Part shown: positions 24,530-34,665 of the stretch, one piece after another
Layout: each line of letters begins with the position of its first letter
Numbering within the stretch: position 1 is the first letter of the stretch
Program-made: the position numbers and the translations under genes
Notes under the pieces: generated by a model
Told to the model about the DNA's origin: nothing
Seen by the model: only the letters and a program-made list of their open reading frames with translations
Databases searched by the model: none
Assembly (NCBI GenBank): GCA_019247795.1
Contig: JAFBAK010000008.1
Coordinates: 1 to 43,599 of the forward strand
Direction: 5' to 3'
Length of the DNA: 43,599 nucleotides
Origin: Hyphomicrobiales bacterium
Lineage (GTDB): Bacteria > Pseudomonadota > Alphaproteobacteria > Rhizobiales > Beijerinckiaceae

Positions 24530-25245
24530 GCCGCAGCGCGACCGATCACGGCTTTGTCTTGTGGATGGAGCGCGAGGGCGAGATCTACTCGCCGTCGATG
24601 CCCCTTTGTCGAAATGCCCAAGACGCCATCGAGCGCGACATTTGGCAATGTGTTCATGCGGGCGTGTGCCACAGCATTTACCGCTACGGGACCGAGCGGA
24701 ATGGCGGGAGCTATTGCCGTGAGATAACCGAGGAGGTTGCGGCGCGTCTCGGGCGCCTGAGTTTTTCGGCGCGCCGAGAACCGGCTTCGCCTGTCCGCAG
24801 ATTTCTCGAAGCATTCGGCGTCGAGTTCTATGCACAAGTCGATGACCGGCTCGAGCTGGATCGTCGAGCCTATCCGCACTTCGAAATGGAAGCCCCTCTG
24901 GCCGATTTGCCGGCGAGGAAAAACTCGAGGCGGAAGGGCCGATCAAAACCGCTCACTGCCGAGGAGCTTCGCGCGCAGCCGCAGTTCAAGCTGCCCATTC
25001 CTGGAGGAAGATCTCCGGAAGCTTCGACCTCTACGAGTGCGATCGAAAGCGACGAGGAGAGCGGGGTTGAGCAGGTGTCACTTCGCGACGAGAGGCCCTT
25101 GGGCGATCAAAGCGCCGCGTGGCAACGCTTCGATGAGAAGCTTCGTGCAATGGGGATAAAGCGCCCATCCGAGCCGCCGTCCGGAGCTCACCCGGAGGCG
25201 TTAGAAAAGGAAAGGACGCGAAAAGCCGCAGGGTCCCGTTCGTGA
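24526..25245 (+). CDS. Unknown protein coupled to Ku, sharing a Ku tail motif
   Basis: A 239-residue protein of unknown family, translationally coupled to Ku by ATGA. The N-terminal 120 residues look folded and contain four cysteines (in [16 protein letters not shown] and SYCREI). The rest is charged and disordered-looking. Within it, [13 protein letters not shown] repeats, almost unchanged, the [13 protein letters not shown] of the Ku tail. The codons differ at several third positions, so it is not a recent copy. A shared binding motif for a common partner is the simplest reading. A role in end joining is inferred from position and this motif. Confidence 0.8.
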   Translation: MSRSATDHGFVLWMEREGEIYSPSMPLCRNAQDAIERDIWQCVHAGVCHSIYRYGTERNGGSYCREITEEVAARLGRLSFSARREPASPVRRFLEAFGVEFYAQVDDRLELDRRAYPHFEMEAPLADLPARKNSRRKGRSKPLTAEELRAQPQFKLPIPGGRSPEASTSTSAIESDEESGVEQVSLRDERPLGDQSAAWQRFDEKLRAMGIKRPSEPPSGAHPEALEKERTRKAAGSRS

Positions 25246-25260
25246 TGTGCACTCACCCTG

Positions 25261-25359
25261 GGCTCTCCAATAACAGGGCTCTCCAAGTAACAGGACCCGC
25301 CAAGTAACAAGGCCCTCCAAGTAACAGGGCCCTCCAAGTAACAGGGCCCTCCAAGTAAG
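25261..25359. repeat. Six 17-bp tandem repeats
   Basis: Six head-to-tail copies of a 17-base unit, consensus GGCCCTCCAAGTAACAG, with the first copy one base short and the last cut at 15 bases. Copies four and five are identical. The array sits between the convergent Ku-partner gene and a GH13 gene. There are no spacers, so it is not CRISPR. It is a minisatellite-like array with 17-base periodicity, not a multiple of three. Confidence 0.9.
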
Positions 25360-25431
25360 CCGCTGGCGGTCACAGGCGAACCGTCATATTGCCGAAGGCA
25401 ATTTGGCATTTCCGTCCATTCGTCTTGATCT

Positions 25432-27021
25432 TCATCGCTTCAGCTTGACGATAACTCCTTCATCGGCGCGCAAAAATATCGGCCCACTCAAGGTTTGTTC
25501 TTCCCTGTCGAGATGGGTCGAGAGAAGCAGGGTTCCCGCCCCCTCCCACTCCCATCGGCGCGGCTCGTGGACGAGGTTGAGGCCTATGGCGATCTCGATG
25601 TCGTCGAGCCTGCGACGATAGATCAGGACCTCGTTGCGACTGCGCGAAGGCAGGAGCTCACCCAGCGTAAGCGCGGGCTCACGATGCCGCAATTCGATGA
25701 GGCGACGATAGAGCCACAGGAGCGAATGCGGCTCCTTCTGTTGCCGATCGATATTGCGTTCCGACGTGTTTCCCATGGGAAGCCAGGGTTCGCCTGTCGT
25801 GAAACCGCCCTTCTCACTGCCATCCCAGCGCATCGGCGAGCGCTCCGGATCGCGATTCAGTCCGAATCCTCCCACAAGCTTTTCGAAGGGATCGCGCACG
25901 CGCTCGGGAGGAATGTTCACCGACTCCATGCCGATCTCATCTCCCGCGAAGAAGAAAGCCGTCCCTTTGAGCGTGAGAAGAAGCATGGCGAGAATGCGCG
26001 TTTGAGGCTGGCCGATCTTGCCGGCCATTCGCTTCTTGTCGTGCCCGCCGATCACCCAATCGGGCCAGGCCCAATCCGGAATGGCCTTGTAGTATGCATC
26101 GATGGCGGCTTGAACGGAGAGCGCGTCCCAGCGGGAGTCGATCAGGGCGAAATTGAGCGGGAGATGAAGGCGCGGCTTCTCGGATCCGTAGAAATGTCCG
26201 ATGCGATCCGTCTTGCCCTGGACCTCGCCGCAGAGGACGCGGTCTTCGAACTCGTCGATGACTTCCCGCATCTGCTCGAGACAGTCCATCGTCTCGCGCC
26301 GGTCATCGGTGAAGACGGGCTCGAGCCGTTGCGGTGGCGGCGTCTTGTCGTCTGCCTTCGGGTTCGGAGGGTTATCGCGCAGCAAATCGTCCTTGATGAG
26401 CACCGCGCTCGCATCGACGCGAAAACCATCGACTCCCCGCCGCAGCCAGAAGCGCATGACGTCGAGCATCGCCGAACGCAATTCAGGGTTTCGCCAATTG
26501 AAATCCGGCTGTTGGACCAGGAAGCTGTGGTAATAGTATTGCTCGCGCGTGGCGTCCCATTCCCAGGCGCTGCCGCCGAAGCGGCTCAACCAGTTGTTAG
26601 GTGGGCCCCCATGCGTTCCTGCTCCTTCCCAAATATACCAATCGCTCTTCGAATTGCTCCGAGACGAGCGGCTCTCGCGAAACCATTCATGCTGATCCGA
26701 GGTGTGATTGGGAACGAGATCTAGGATAAGATGAAGATCAAGGGCGTGCAGCTCATCCAGGAGCCGATCGAAGTCCTGCATGGTCCCGAACGCTGGATCG
26801 ATGGCAAGGAAGTCGGCGATGTCGTATCCGAGATCGAGCATCGGGGAACGAAAGATCGGAGTGAGCCAGAGTGCATCGACACCGAGCCATTTCAAATAAT
26901 CGAGTCGCTGGAGCAGGCCCGGCAAGTCGCCCTTGCCATCACCATTGCTGTCCTGAAACGAGATCAGCGCGATTTCGTAGAAAACGGCCCGCCGCCACCA
27001 TTCCGTGTCACGCTGCTTCAA
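25432..27021 (-). CDS. GH13 alpha-glucosidase-like enzyme
   Basis: A 529-residue retaining glycoside hydrolase of family 13 (alpha-amylase superfamily, alpha-glucosidase/trehalose-synthase-like). Region I is DLVPNHTSD, region II GVDGFRVDA with nucleophile Asp203, region III CGEVQ with acid/base Glu266, and region IV GGHDKKR with Asp328. Region IV normally reads NHD; here the Asn is Gly. The start appears to be TTG at 27021 since no ATG lies in the coding part and the further extension overlaps the DUF3618 gene in another frame. No signal peptide. It probably acts on short alpha-glucans or trehalose-type sugars. A second GH13 lies at 29511-31148. Confidence 0.87.
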   Translation of the reverse strand: MKQRDTEWWRRAVFYEIALISFQDSNGDGKGDLPGLLQRLDYLKWLGVDALWLTPIFRSPMLDLGYDIADFLAIDPAFGTMQDFDRLLDELHALDLHLILDLVPNHTSDQHEWFRESRSSRSNSKSDWYIWEGAGTHGGPPNNWLSRFGGSAWEWDATREQYYYHSFLVQQPDFNWRNPELRSAMLDVMRFWLRRGVDGFRVDASAVLIKDDLLRDNPPNPKADDKTPPPQRLEPVFTDDRRETMDCLEQMREVIDEFEDRVLCGEVQGKTDRIGHFYGSEKPRLHLPLNFALIDSRWDALSVQAAIDAYYKAIPDWAWPDWVIGGHDKKRMAGKIGQPQTRILAMLLLTLKGTAFFFAGDEIGMESVNIPPERVRDPFEKLVGGFGLNRDPERSPMRWDGSEKGGFTTGEPWLPMGNTSERNIDRQQKEPHSLLWLYRRLIELRHREPALTLGELLPSRSRNEVLIYRRRLDDIEIAIGLNLVHEPRRWEWEGAGTLLLSTHLDREEQTLSGPIFLRADEGVIVKLKR

Positions 27022-27124
27022 CTCTGTCGTCCTGTCAAAGCAGCTTGCGGACGCTTGCGCGCGGTCGATGACCGCGCCCCCAATGTTGCCAAACGGCTTG
27101 GCGGATTTCAGACCCCACCGGACC

Positions 27125-27691
27125 TCATTTGCGCAAAATGGCCTGCAACGCCGCAGCGAGCAGCAATTGCGCCGAAGAGGTAAGAAGCGGCTGTGCGGCA
27201 GGGGGCCCCGGCATCTTCGACATCCAGCCTTGCAGGCTGTGTTCCACCGCATCGGTGAGGCGCTCGGTGGTCGCAGCAACTTCCTTTTCCGCGATCCGCA
27301 GCAGACGCTCACTGTTTTGGCGAGCCCGCTCCCGAACGATACCGGTGACGGTATCGCCCAATTCCGCGAAGCTGTCGCCCATGGATTGAGTGAAACTCTG
27401 GCGGCTGCGCGAAGACGAGGGGCGCCGCCTCGTGCTGGCATAGGCAAGGAGGCCGATCCCGAGACCGGCGAGCGTCAGCGCGACCGGATGGCGACGATAA
27501 GCAAGCTCGATCGTGTCGCCTGACGTCAATTGATTGAGCCCGGCGCTCTGCGCCCATTCGCTCGCAAGGCTTTTTGGACGGAGGTTTTGCAGCAGTTCAT
27601 CGACGGTGGCGTCGAGCCGTTGCCTCGCCCTGTCGACCTGCGCTTCGAGCTCAGCGGGGCTCGATGTTTCGTCTTCGGCCATGTCGATCAT
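27125..27691 (-). CDS. DUF3618 domain protein
   Basis: A 188-residue protein with an N-terminal DUF3618-like amphipathic helix (ELEAQVDRARQRLDATVDEL, about 14-33), one membrane helix (about 70-86), and Ala/Glu-rich helices afterwards, ending in a second hydrophobic stretch. It overlaps the preceding holin-like gene in ATGA. DUF3618 proteins accompany holin-like (DUF1469) and DUF883/CsbD genes in a widespread alphaproteobacterial stress or envelope cluster; the molecular role is unknown. Confidence 0.85.
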   Translation of the reverse strand: MIDMAEDETSSPAELEAQVDRARQRLDATVDELLQNLRPKSLASEWAQSAGLNQLTSGDTIELAYRRHPVALTLAGLGIGLLAYASTRRRPSSSRSRQSFTQSMGDSFAELGDTVTGIVRERARQNSERLLRIAEKEVAATTERLTDAVEHSLQGWMSKMPGPPAAQPLLTSSAQLLLAAALQAILRK

Positions 27692-28062
27692 TTGAGCCTC
27701 AGCATGGAAAGCTGGCGAAGGCTGCGCGGCACACCCATCTTGCCCGACACCGTGTGCCGCGCCGTGAGAAGAAGCGCCCCGCCGAGCACGAAAGCCAAGA
27801 CAGCGACAATGAAGCAGGCGAGATCCGGTGGAACGCGCAGCCTTACAAGAAGGAGCGCCGCAGCGGCCAAGAGAGTGAGAAATCCCCCGAACGCGAGAAT
27901 GATGGCGGCGACGAGGAGCCCGGTCGCTGTCACGAGCTTCGAGGACGTCTCTTTGAGCTCCGCCCGAAACAACCTCGTCTCGAGCGAAGCGAGCTCAGAC
28001 AGCTCTTCGACGAAATCCGCGAACAGTTTTCGCGTCGGAGTGGAAGGCGGCGTATCGAGCAT
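27688..28062 (-). CDS. Holin-superfamily-III-like (DUF1469) membrane protein
   Basis: A 124-residue protein with an amphipathic N-terminal helix (FADFVEELSELASLETRLFRAEL) and two strong membrane helices (about 45-75 and 80-100), the pattern of the putative actinobacterial-holin-X/DUF1469 family. Despite the name it is a common chromosomal protein and no phage genes are nearby. It is coupled to the DUF3618 gene by ATGA and lies 33 bases after the CsbD-like gene. Confidence 0.85.
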   Translation of the reverse strand: MLDTPPSTPTRKLFADFVEELSELASLETRLFRAELKETSSKLVTATGLLVAAIILAFGGFLTLLAAAALLLVRLRVPPDLACFIVAVLAFVLGGALLLTARHTVSGKMGVPRSLRQLSMLRLK

Positions 28063-28095
28063 CGGTTGCCCCCGGATGTAGACCCTTCGCGTGTC

Positions 28096-28581
28096 TCAGG
28101 TCATCTTGCCGATGAGAATCCCCACACCCAAGGCCACGCCCACGGCCGCAAGCGGGTTCCTCTTGATCTGCGACTCCATCTCGGCCTCGATCGACATGAA
28201 CTGATCTTGGGCCATCGCGGCTGTCTGGGTGAGGTTGTCGCTCGCCGCACCGACCACGCTGCGCATCTGCTCGCGTGTCGAACTGGCTTGGTTCTGCACC
28301 AATTGACTGACCGTCTGAGCAAGCTTGGTCACGTCCGCCCTCAACGCATCGAAGTCGCCGCTGGCGATTTCATTCATGGCATTGCCGGCGGCCTTCTGTA
28401 CTGCCGACGCACCATTCGACAGGCTATCCTTCGCTTGGCCCAATGTGCTTTGCGCCGTGCCCACGGCTTGATCGTAAAGGCCTTCACCCGTCATCTTCTT
28501 GTCTTTGATCGTCCGGCCCGCGACCTCTTCCACTTGTCCGGTGGTCTTGCGCAGGCCACCCTCGATGTTGTCCTTGTTCAT
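28096..28581 (-). CDS. CsbD-like/DUF883-like stress protein
   Basis: A 161-residue protein combining a CsbD-like N-terminus (NKDNIEGGLRKTTGQVEEVAG and KMTGEGLYDQAVG, about 2-45) with a DUF883/ElaB-like rear half: long amphipathic helices and a C-terminal hydrophobic segment AAVGVALGVGILIG that would anchor it in the inner membrane. The second ATG, at 28581, stands seven bases after GGAGG and is preferred to the one at 28587, which is too close. First of a three-gene operon with the holin-like and DUF3618 genes. General-stress-linked by family. Confidence 0.87.
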   Translation of the reverse strand: MNKDNIEGGLRKTTGQVEEVAGRTIKDKKMTGEGLYDQAVGTAQSTLGQAKDSLSNGASAVQKAAGNAMNEIASGDFDALRADVTKLAQTVSQLVQNQASSTREQMRSVVGAASDNLTQTAAMAQDQFMSIEAEMESQIKRNPLAAVGVALGVGILIGKMT

Positions 28582-28857
28582 GGCCATACCTCCTGGAAAT
28601 ACTGGTTGCAGAACGCGGTGGCTCGCGAATTCGTTCAAACGGGCTCGATTATTTTTGTTGATTCCAAGGCGAGGGGGACGCGGTGAAGCTTCTGGATCGA
28701 GCGATGTTTCATGAGGCGGCCTTGGGCGAACGGCCGGTCAAGCTCTCGCGGAACCTCGTGAAACACTTGACGTTGCGATGTGGGCGCGATGGCCGAGAGG
28801 CAGGGGCCGTTGCCCACGCGCACCCTCGTCATATCCTTTCACCCGGGGCTCTGACCA

Positions 28858-29472
28858 ATGGCCGAAAAGCCTAACGCACTGCGTCACGGAGGCCTCGGCC
28901 GGAGTTCCGTCCATCTTTGCGTCGACATGCAGCGGCTTTTCGCCGAGGAAACGCCGTGGCACACGCCCTGGATGACGCGGGTGGTTCCGGTGATCGCGAA
29001 GATTTGCGCCGCACATCCGCGGCAAACCGTCTTCACCCGCTTCATTCCCGTCCAAAATGTCAAAGAGGCAGGCGGAGCCTGGCGCAAATACTACGAGCGC
29101 TGGTCATCGATGACGCTCGAAAACCTTGGAGCGGAGATGGTCTCGCTCATAAGTGAGCTTGCTCGTTTCGCGCCGCCCGCAGCCGTCTTCGACAAGTGGG
29201 TCTATTCGCCGTGGCATGGGGGAAAGCTCCACGCCTCGCTGCGGACAAGGGGTATCGACACCCTCGTTGTCTCAGGTGGCGAGACGGATGTGTGCGTGCT
29301 TGCGACCGTGCTGGGTGCCGTCGACTACGGATATCGCGTGGTGATCGTGACCGACGCGCTGTGCAGCTCTTCGGACGAGACCCATGACGCGCTGCTCAAG
29401 CTCTATGAAAAGCGCTACGGCGAGCAAGTCGAGGCGGTGACGACGGAAACCGTCTTGAGCCAGTGGATGTGA
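28858..29472 (+). CDS. Cysteine hydrolase of the isochorismatase family
   Basis: A 204-residue enzyme of the isochorismatase-like hydrolases (nicotinamidase and relatives). The triad is visible: Asp23 in LCVDMQRLF, Lys113 in FDKWVYSPW, and nucleophile Cys146 in GGETDVCVLATV with the typical preceding Gly-Glu-Thr-Asp. Substrates in this family include nicotinamide, N-carbamoyl compounds and biuret; nothing selects among them. ATG at 28858, no leader. Monocistronic between the stress operon and a GH13 gene. Confidence 0.9.
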   Translation: MAEKPNALRHGGLGRSSVHLCVDMQRLFAEETPWHTPWMTRVVPVIAKICAAHPRQTVFTRFIPVQNVKEAGGAWRKYYERWSSMTLENLGAEMVSLISELARFAPPAAVFDKWVYSPWHGGKLHASLRTRGIDTLVVSGGETDVCVLATVLGAVDYGYRVVIVTDALCSSSDETHDALLKLYEKRYGEQVEAVTTETVLSQWM

Positions 29473-29510
29473 TGCGGCGCGCATTTGGCATGCCGCTCGT
29501 GTGAGACGCA

Positions 29511-31148
<1,638 letters not shown>

Positions 31149-31250
31149 CGGCCCTTTGAGGAACTCACCGAGCCGGTGAACCGTTCAGCCGAGCAATTGC
31201 GCGCGAAGACTTCGGACAAAGTCGCGGCACCGTGCAAGGGGAAGCAGCCG

Positions 31251-32972
31251 ATGTATTTCGTTGCGCTTGTCACCGATTACGACGGGACGCTTGCGACCGA
31301 CGGGCAAGTCCACGCCGGCACGCTGGAAGCCTTGAAGCGATTCAAGGAAAGCGGCCGCAGGATCATCTTGGCGACGGGCCGTGAGCTTCCAGATCTGAAA
31401 AAGGTCTTTCCGCAGTTCGAGATATTCGATCTGGTGGTCGCGGAGAACGGTGCATTGATCTACGTCCCGGGAACCGGTGAGGAACGCCCCCTCTCGCCGC
31501 CGCCGGATGCGGCTTTCATCAAGCGACTGCGGGAGTTGCGCGTCGAACCGCTTTCCGTGGGTCATTCGATCGTAGCAACCTGGGAGCCTCACGAGACGAC
31601 GGTGCTCGAAGCCATTCGCGAACTCGGGCTCGACCTGCAGCTGACCTTCAACAAAGGCGCCGTGATGGTACTTCCCGCCGGGGTGAACAAGGGATCGGGC
31701 GTGAAAGCAGCGCTGGAGCAACTCGCGATTTCTCCGCGAAACGCGGTCGGCGTCGGCGATGCGGAGAATGACGAGGCCTTCCTTCGTCTCTGCGGTCGCT
31801 CCGTCGCGGTAGCCAACGCGCTTCCCGCGGTCAAAAAAGGGGCCGACCATGTCACCAAAGGCGCACGCGGAGATGGAGTTAAGGAGCTCATCGACTCAAT
31901 TTTAAAGTCTGAGAAATCGATCCTTCCGGTGGGCACCCAGCGACAACGCATCACGATTGCCAAGGGCCTCGATGATGAACCCGTGGACCTCGAGGAACTC
32001 AGTGGCAGCATCCTTGTCGCCGGCACTTCGGGTAGCGGCAAATCAACCTTCGCGATCTCGATCCTCGAACATATCGCCGAAGCGCAGTTTCAGTTTTGCA
32101 TCCTCGATCCCGAAGGCGACTATTCGGAATTCAAAGGCGCGGTCGTGGTCGGCGATGCCGAAGTGGCGCCGAGCGAAAAACAGGCCCTCGAGCTTTTGGC
32201 TGATCCGAGCACGAATGTGACGGTGAATCTGCTTTCCCTGCAGCTCGCCGATCGCCCGATCTTCTTTGCAGGATTGCTTGGCAAGATTGCCGAGATGCGT
32301 GCGATGACCGGCCGTCCTCACTGGCTCCTCATCGATGAGGCGCATCACATGCTTCCGACAGGCCGGTCGGACTTGTCGCAAATTCTGCCCCAGGAATTGC
32401 CATCGAGCCTGGTCGTGACGGTGCATCCGGATGCGGTGTCGCGCGATGCGCTTCGTCTCATCGACAAGGTTTTCGGCGTGGGCGACGGCGGCAAGGAGGT
32501 GATCTCATCTTTTTGCCGAGCGGTGGGCGAGCCGACGCCCGACTTGCGCGGTCCCCCGCCGTCTGTCGGTCAGGCTCTCTATTGGCGGCGCAGCTCGGGA
32601 GAGCCGCCGCGTCTCGTCGCCTTCGATCTTCCGAAAAGTGATCTACAGCGGCATAAGCGCAAATACGCAAAGGGCGATCTCGGGGAGGATAAGAGCTTCT
32701 ATTTTCGCGGCCCGCATCAAAAGCTGAATTTGCGCGCTCAAAATCTTTCGCTCTTTCTGCAGCTCGCCGATGGTGTCGATGACGAGACCTTCGCTTATCA
32801 CGCGAAACAGGGAGATTACTCGGCCTGGTTTCGCGATTCCATCAAGGATGAAGAATTGGCGCGCGCCGTAACTGAGATCGAATCTTCCGGTGACAAGGAT
32901 CTTCGCAGGAAACGAAGCGAAATTCGTGCGGCCGTCGAGGCTCGCTATACCGCCCCGGCAACACCCGTCTAA
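31251..32972 (+). CDS. HAD phosphatase fused to P-loop ATPase
   Basis: A 573-residue two-part protein. Residues 1-220 form a HAD-IIB phosphatase with Asp9 and Asp11 (VTDYDGT), motif II ATGRE (41-45), Lys147 (VNKGSG) and motif III GVGDAENDE (167-175). Residues 250-450 form a P-loop ATPase of the HerA/DUF87 style with Walker A GTSGSGKST (258-266), DPEGDY (286-291) and Walker B LLIDEAHH (359-366). A C-terminal domain of about 90 residues (FRGPHQKLNLRAQNLSLFLQ onward) is of unknown role. The ATG at 31251 follows AAGGGGA; a 38-codon upstream extension has no coding signs. Placement beside GH13 genes suggests a sugar phosphate substrate, but this is weak inference. Confidence 0.87.
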   Translation: MYFVALVTDYDGTLATDGQVHAGTLEALKRFKESGRRIILATGRELPDLKKVFPQFEIFDLVVAENGALIYVPGTGEERPLSPPPDAAFIKRLRELRVEPLSVGHSIVATWEPHETTVLEAIRELGLDLQLTFNKGAVMVLPAGVNKGSGVKAALEQLAISPRNAVGVGDAENDEAFLRLCGRSVAVANALPAVKKGADHVTKGARGDGVKELIDSILKSEKSILPVGTQRQRITIAKGLDDEPVDLEELSGSILVAGTSGSGKSTFAISILEHIAEAQFQFCILDPEGDYSEFKGAVVVGDAEVAPSEKQALELLADPSTNVTVNLLSLQLADRPIFFAGLLGKIAEMRAMTGRPHWLLIDEAHHMLPTGRSDLSQILPQELPSSLVVTVHPDAVSRDALRLIDKVFGVGDGGKEVISSFCRAVGEPTPDLRGPPPSVGQALYWRRSSGEPPRLVAFDLPKSDLQRHKRKYAKGDLGEDKSFYFRGPHQKLNLRAQNLSLFLQLADGVDDETFAYHAKQGDYSAWFRDSIKDEELARAVTEIESSGDKDLRRKRSEIRAAVEARYTAPATPV

Positions 32973-33030
32973 TAACCGAGCGGGATAGCTTAGTCTGTTT
33001 TTGCGAAGTGACACCCGATCGCGAGCGTCC

Positions 33031-33363
33031 CTATCGGGCGCGGCGTCGTTTGGGGAGCATGCGATAGACGAGACCCCCGATCGCCAAAAGAAAAAAGACG
33101 GTGGCCAGCGCCCAGGTGATGAGGCCAAGGCCCAAGGTCGAGAGTGTGGCCGCAAGCCCACCTATATGCTGATCGGGGTTGTGGTGGAACAGAACGATCG
33201 CGGCCGCGACCGAAAAGCTCAGGATCGAGGCGATCATGATCACCCGCCCGGTGAAATAGGCGGTGATCTTGCCTTTTCGCGTCACCACCGCGGTCGAGGC
33301 GTCGAGGGTGTCATTCGCCACCTTGACGCGAGGGATCAGCACTTCCTGCAACGGGCTCGGCAT
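33031..33363 (-). CDS. Small two-helix membrane protein
   Basis: A 110-residue protein with two hydrophobic helices, about 38-61 and 68-100, and a basic C-terminus (YRMLPKRRRAR) that favours a cytoplasmic end. The N-terminal 35 residues are soluble. ATG at 33363. No family recognised. It lies alone, convergent to the HAD-ATPase gene. Confidence 0.65.
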   Translation of the reverse strand: MPSPLQEVLIPRVKVANDTLDASTAVVTRKGKITAYFTGRVIMIASILSFSVAAAIVLFHHNPDQHIGGLAATLSTLGLGLITWALATVFFLLAIGGLVYRMLPKRRRAR

Positions 33364-33542
33364 CGGGAAAAACCTCCGCCGGGAAGCAACGTCCCGGCCG
33401 AGAGTAGAGTTCCCCGCAGCTGATTGTCGCTGCTGCCTGTTGGGCGAACGATTCTAAGCAAGTTGCGTTACGTAGCGTGTCGGCTGGTGAGTTCTGGCCG
33501 CGATGGCTTCGCTTTTCGACCATTTTGATTAAGGAGGCGGAA

Positions 33543-33812
33543 TTGGCGCGTCGGAATTTCACGAAGTGGGTCAGGTTCGCACTCGATACGAACTTGCTGG
33601 CCTTCGAAGCGCAGCAGGTCGTCGCGCTCCGGATGATGAAGCTTGCCCTCGGCGATGCGAAGAGCTCGAAGGAAGCATATCGAATGGTGCGCGAGAAAGC
33701 GTCGGCGGCCGGAGAAGCGGGCCTCAAGATCGCAACCGGGGCGTCCGGCCATTCCATCGTGAAGCATTACCGTCGCAAGGTGCGCGCGAACCGCCGACGC
33801 CTTTCGAAGTGA
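33543..33812 (+). CDS. Small helical hypothetical protein
   Basis: The best start is TTG at 33543, five bases after AAGGAGG; an upstream extension to 33477 lacks such a site. The 89-residue product is helical and basic, with Met/Ala-rich helices (FEAQQVVALRMMKLALGD, EAYRMVREKASAAGEAG) and a strongly basic end (HYRRKVRANRRRLSK). The composition recalls phasin-like or nucleoid-associated small proteins, but no assignment can be made. Confidence 0.6.
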   Translation: MARRNFTKWVRFALDTNLLAFEAQQVVALRMMKLALGDAKSSKEAYRMVREKASAAGEAGLKIATGASGHSIVKHYRRKVRANRRRLSK

Positions 33813-33891
33813 ACTCGGCTCGCCTAGCCAGGCGCGTCGGAACTTGCGACTCCCGCGCGCAGTTTAAGCTTTGAGCGTTGAGGAGGTGAGC

Positions 33892-34161
33892 ATGAGCCCC
33901 GATGACAAAAATAAGCGAGGACAACACGGCCAGCAGCCGGAGGCCTTGGCGACCTTCGGGCAAGCCGCGCGCCAGGGCGGCAAGAAGCCAGACGATATCG
34001 GATTGGAGGCGACAAAGGCCTCGGGACCCCTGCCCGGAAATCTCGACCAAGAAGAGAAAGCGGCCGCCGAGATCCTCAATGAAGGCGCGACGGGAAAGGA
34101 CAGGGGCGGCAAGAAAGCGGCCAGAGACCTTCCCGATCGCACCCATACGGCCAGGAAATAG
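33892..34161 (+). CDS. Small hydrophilic, disordered-looking protein
   Basis: An 89-residue protein starting at ATG 33892, five bases after a strong AGGAGG. It is rich in Lys, Gly, Asp, Glu and Ala with almost no hydrophobic core, like small general-stress proteins. No known domain is recognised. Flanked by other short stress-type genes on the same strand but with gaps too large to claim an operon. Confidence 0.65.
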   Translation: MSPDDKNKRGQHGQQPEALATFGQAARQGGKKPDDIGLEATKASGPLPGNLDQEEKAAAEILNEGATGKDRGGKKAARDLPDRTHTARK

Positions 34162-34285
34162 CCTTTTCGCACGCCGTGACGGGCGCGCAGGCGCTCCGCT
34201 TCCGGGAACAAAGGTTGCGCTCGTCGCGTTGCCATAGACCGAGGTTGCGACGAGTTCGCGCGTCAACTCTTAACGGGAGCCAGAA

Positions 34286-34642
34286 ATGGACAAAAAACTT
34301 GCTTTTTTACTTGGCGCGGTTGCCACCGTGGCGACTGCAGGGGGTGCACAGGCCGCATCTCCAGCCGCTCCGAGCGCCGGCGCCGCTCTCGAGGCGCGTA
34401 CATTCGGCGATCTTCTGAACCCGATTCCCAACGCCGGTGAGGTGCTGAGAGCCTTAGAGTCAGAGGCGCGTTCGGCGCCGATCCAGGAGGCTGCCGCAAG
34501 CGACGGCGTGCAAGTCGCGCAATATCATCATCATCATCACCATCATCACCACCACAGCATGTGGCGCCGCCTGTTGCCGCACCATCATCATTATCACCAC
34601 CACCACCACCATCATCACCATCATCATCATTGGCGCTACTGA
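34286..34642 (+). CDS. Secreted polyhistidine protein
   Basis: A 118-residue exported protein. A signal peptide (1-23, ending GGAQA) is followed by about 55 ordinary residues and then a C-terminal region with runs of ten, four and twelve histidines (26 in total) broken by SMWRRLLP and a Tyr, ending WRY. Both CAT and CAC codons are used, so the run is not a simple trinucleotide expansion. Such tails bind nickel, zinc or copper, making a periplasmic metal buffer plausible. ATG at 34286 follows GGGAG. A rho-independent terminator follows at 34666. Confidence 0.85.
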   Translation: MDKKLAFLLGAVATVATAGGAQAASPAAPSAGAALEARTFGDLLNPIPNAGEVLRALESEARSAPIQEAAASDGVQVAQYHHHHHHHHHHSMWRRLLPHHHHYHHHHHHHHHHHHWRY

Positions 34643-34665
34643 GCAAAACTTCATGCTCAGCCGGA

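Noticed and set aside
25261-25359. CRISPR array
   Set aside because: Units are directly adjacent with no spacers and no cas genes are present.
27022-27447. Upstream extension of the first GH13 gene
   Set aside because: It runs across the DUF3618 gene in a different frame, is Arg/Cys-rich and lacks GH13 features; the conserved fold begins just after 27021.
27688-28062. Prophage signal from the holin-like gene
   Set aside because: The family is mostly chromosomal and linked to stress genes; no other phage gene, integrase or attachment site is visible.
28683-28874. Short plus-strand frame before the cysteine hydrolase
   Set aside because: GTG start without a ribosome binding site, Arg/His-rich composition, and overlap with the hydrolase start.
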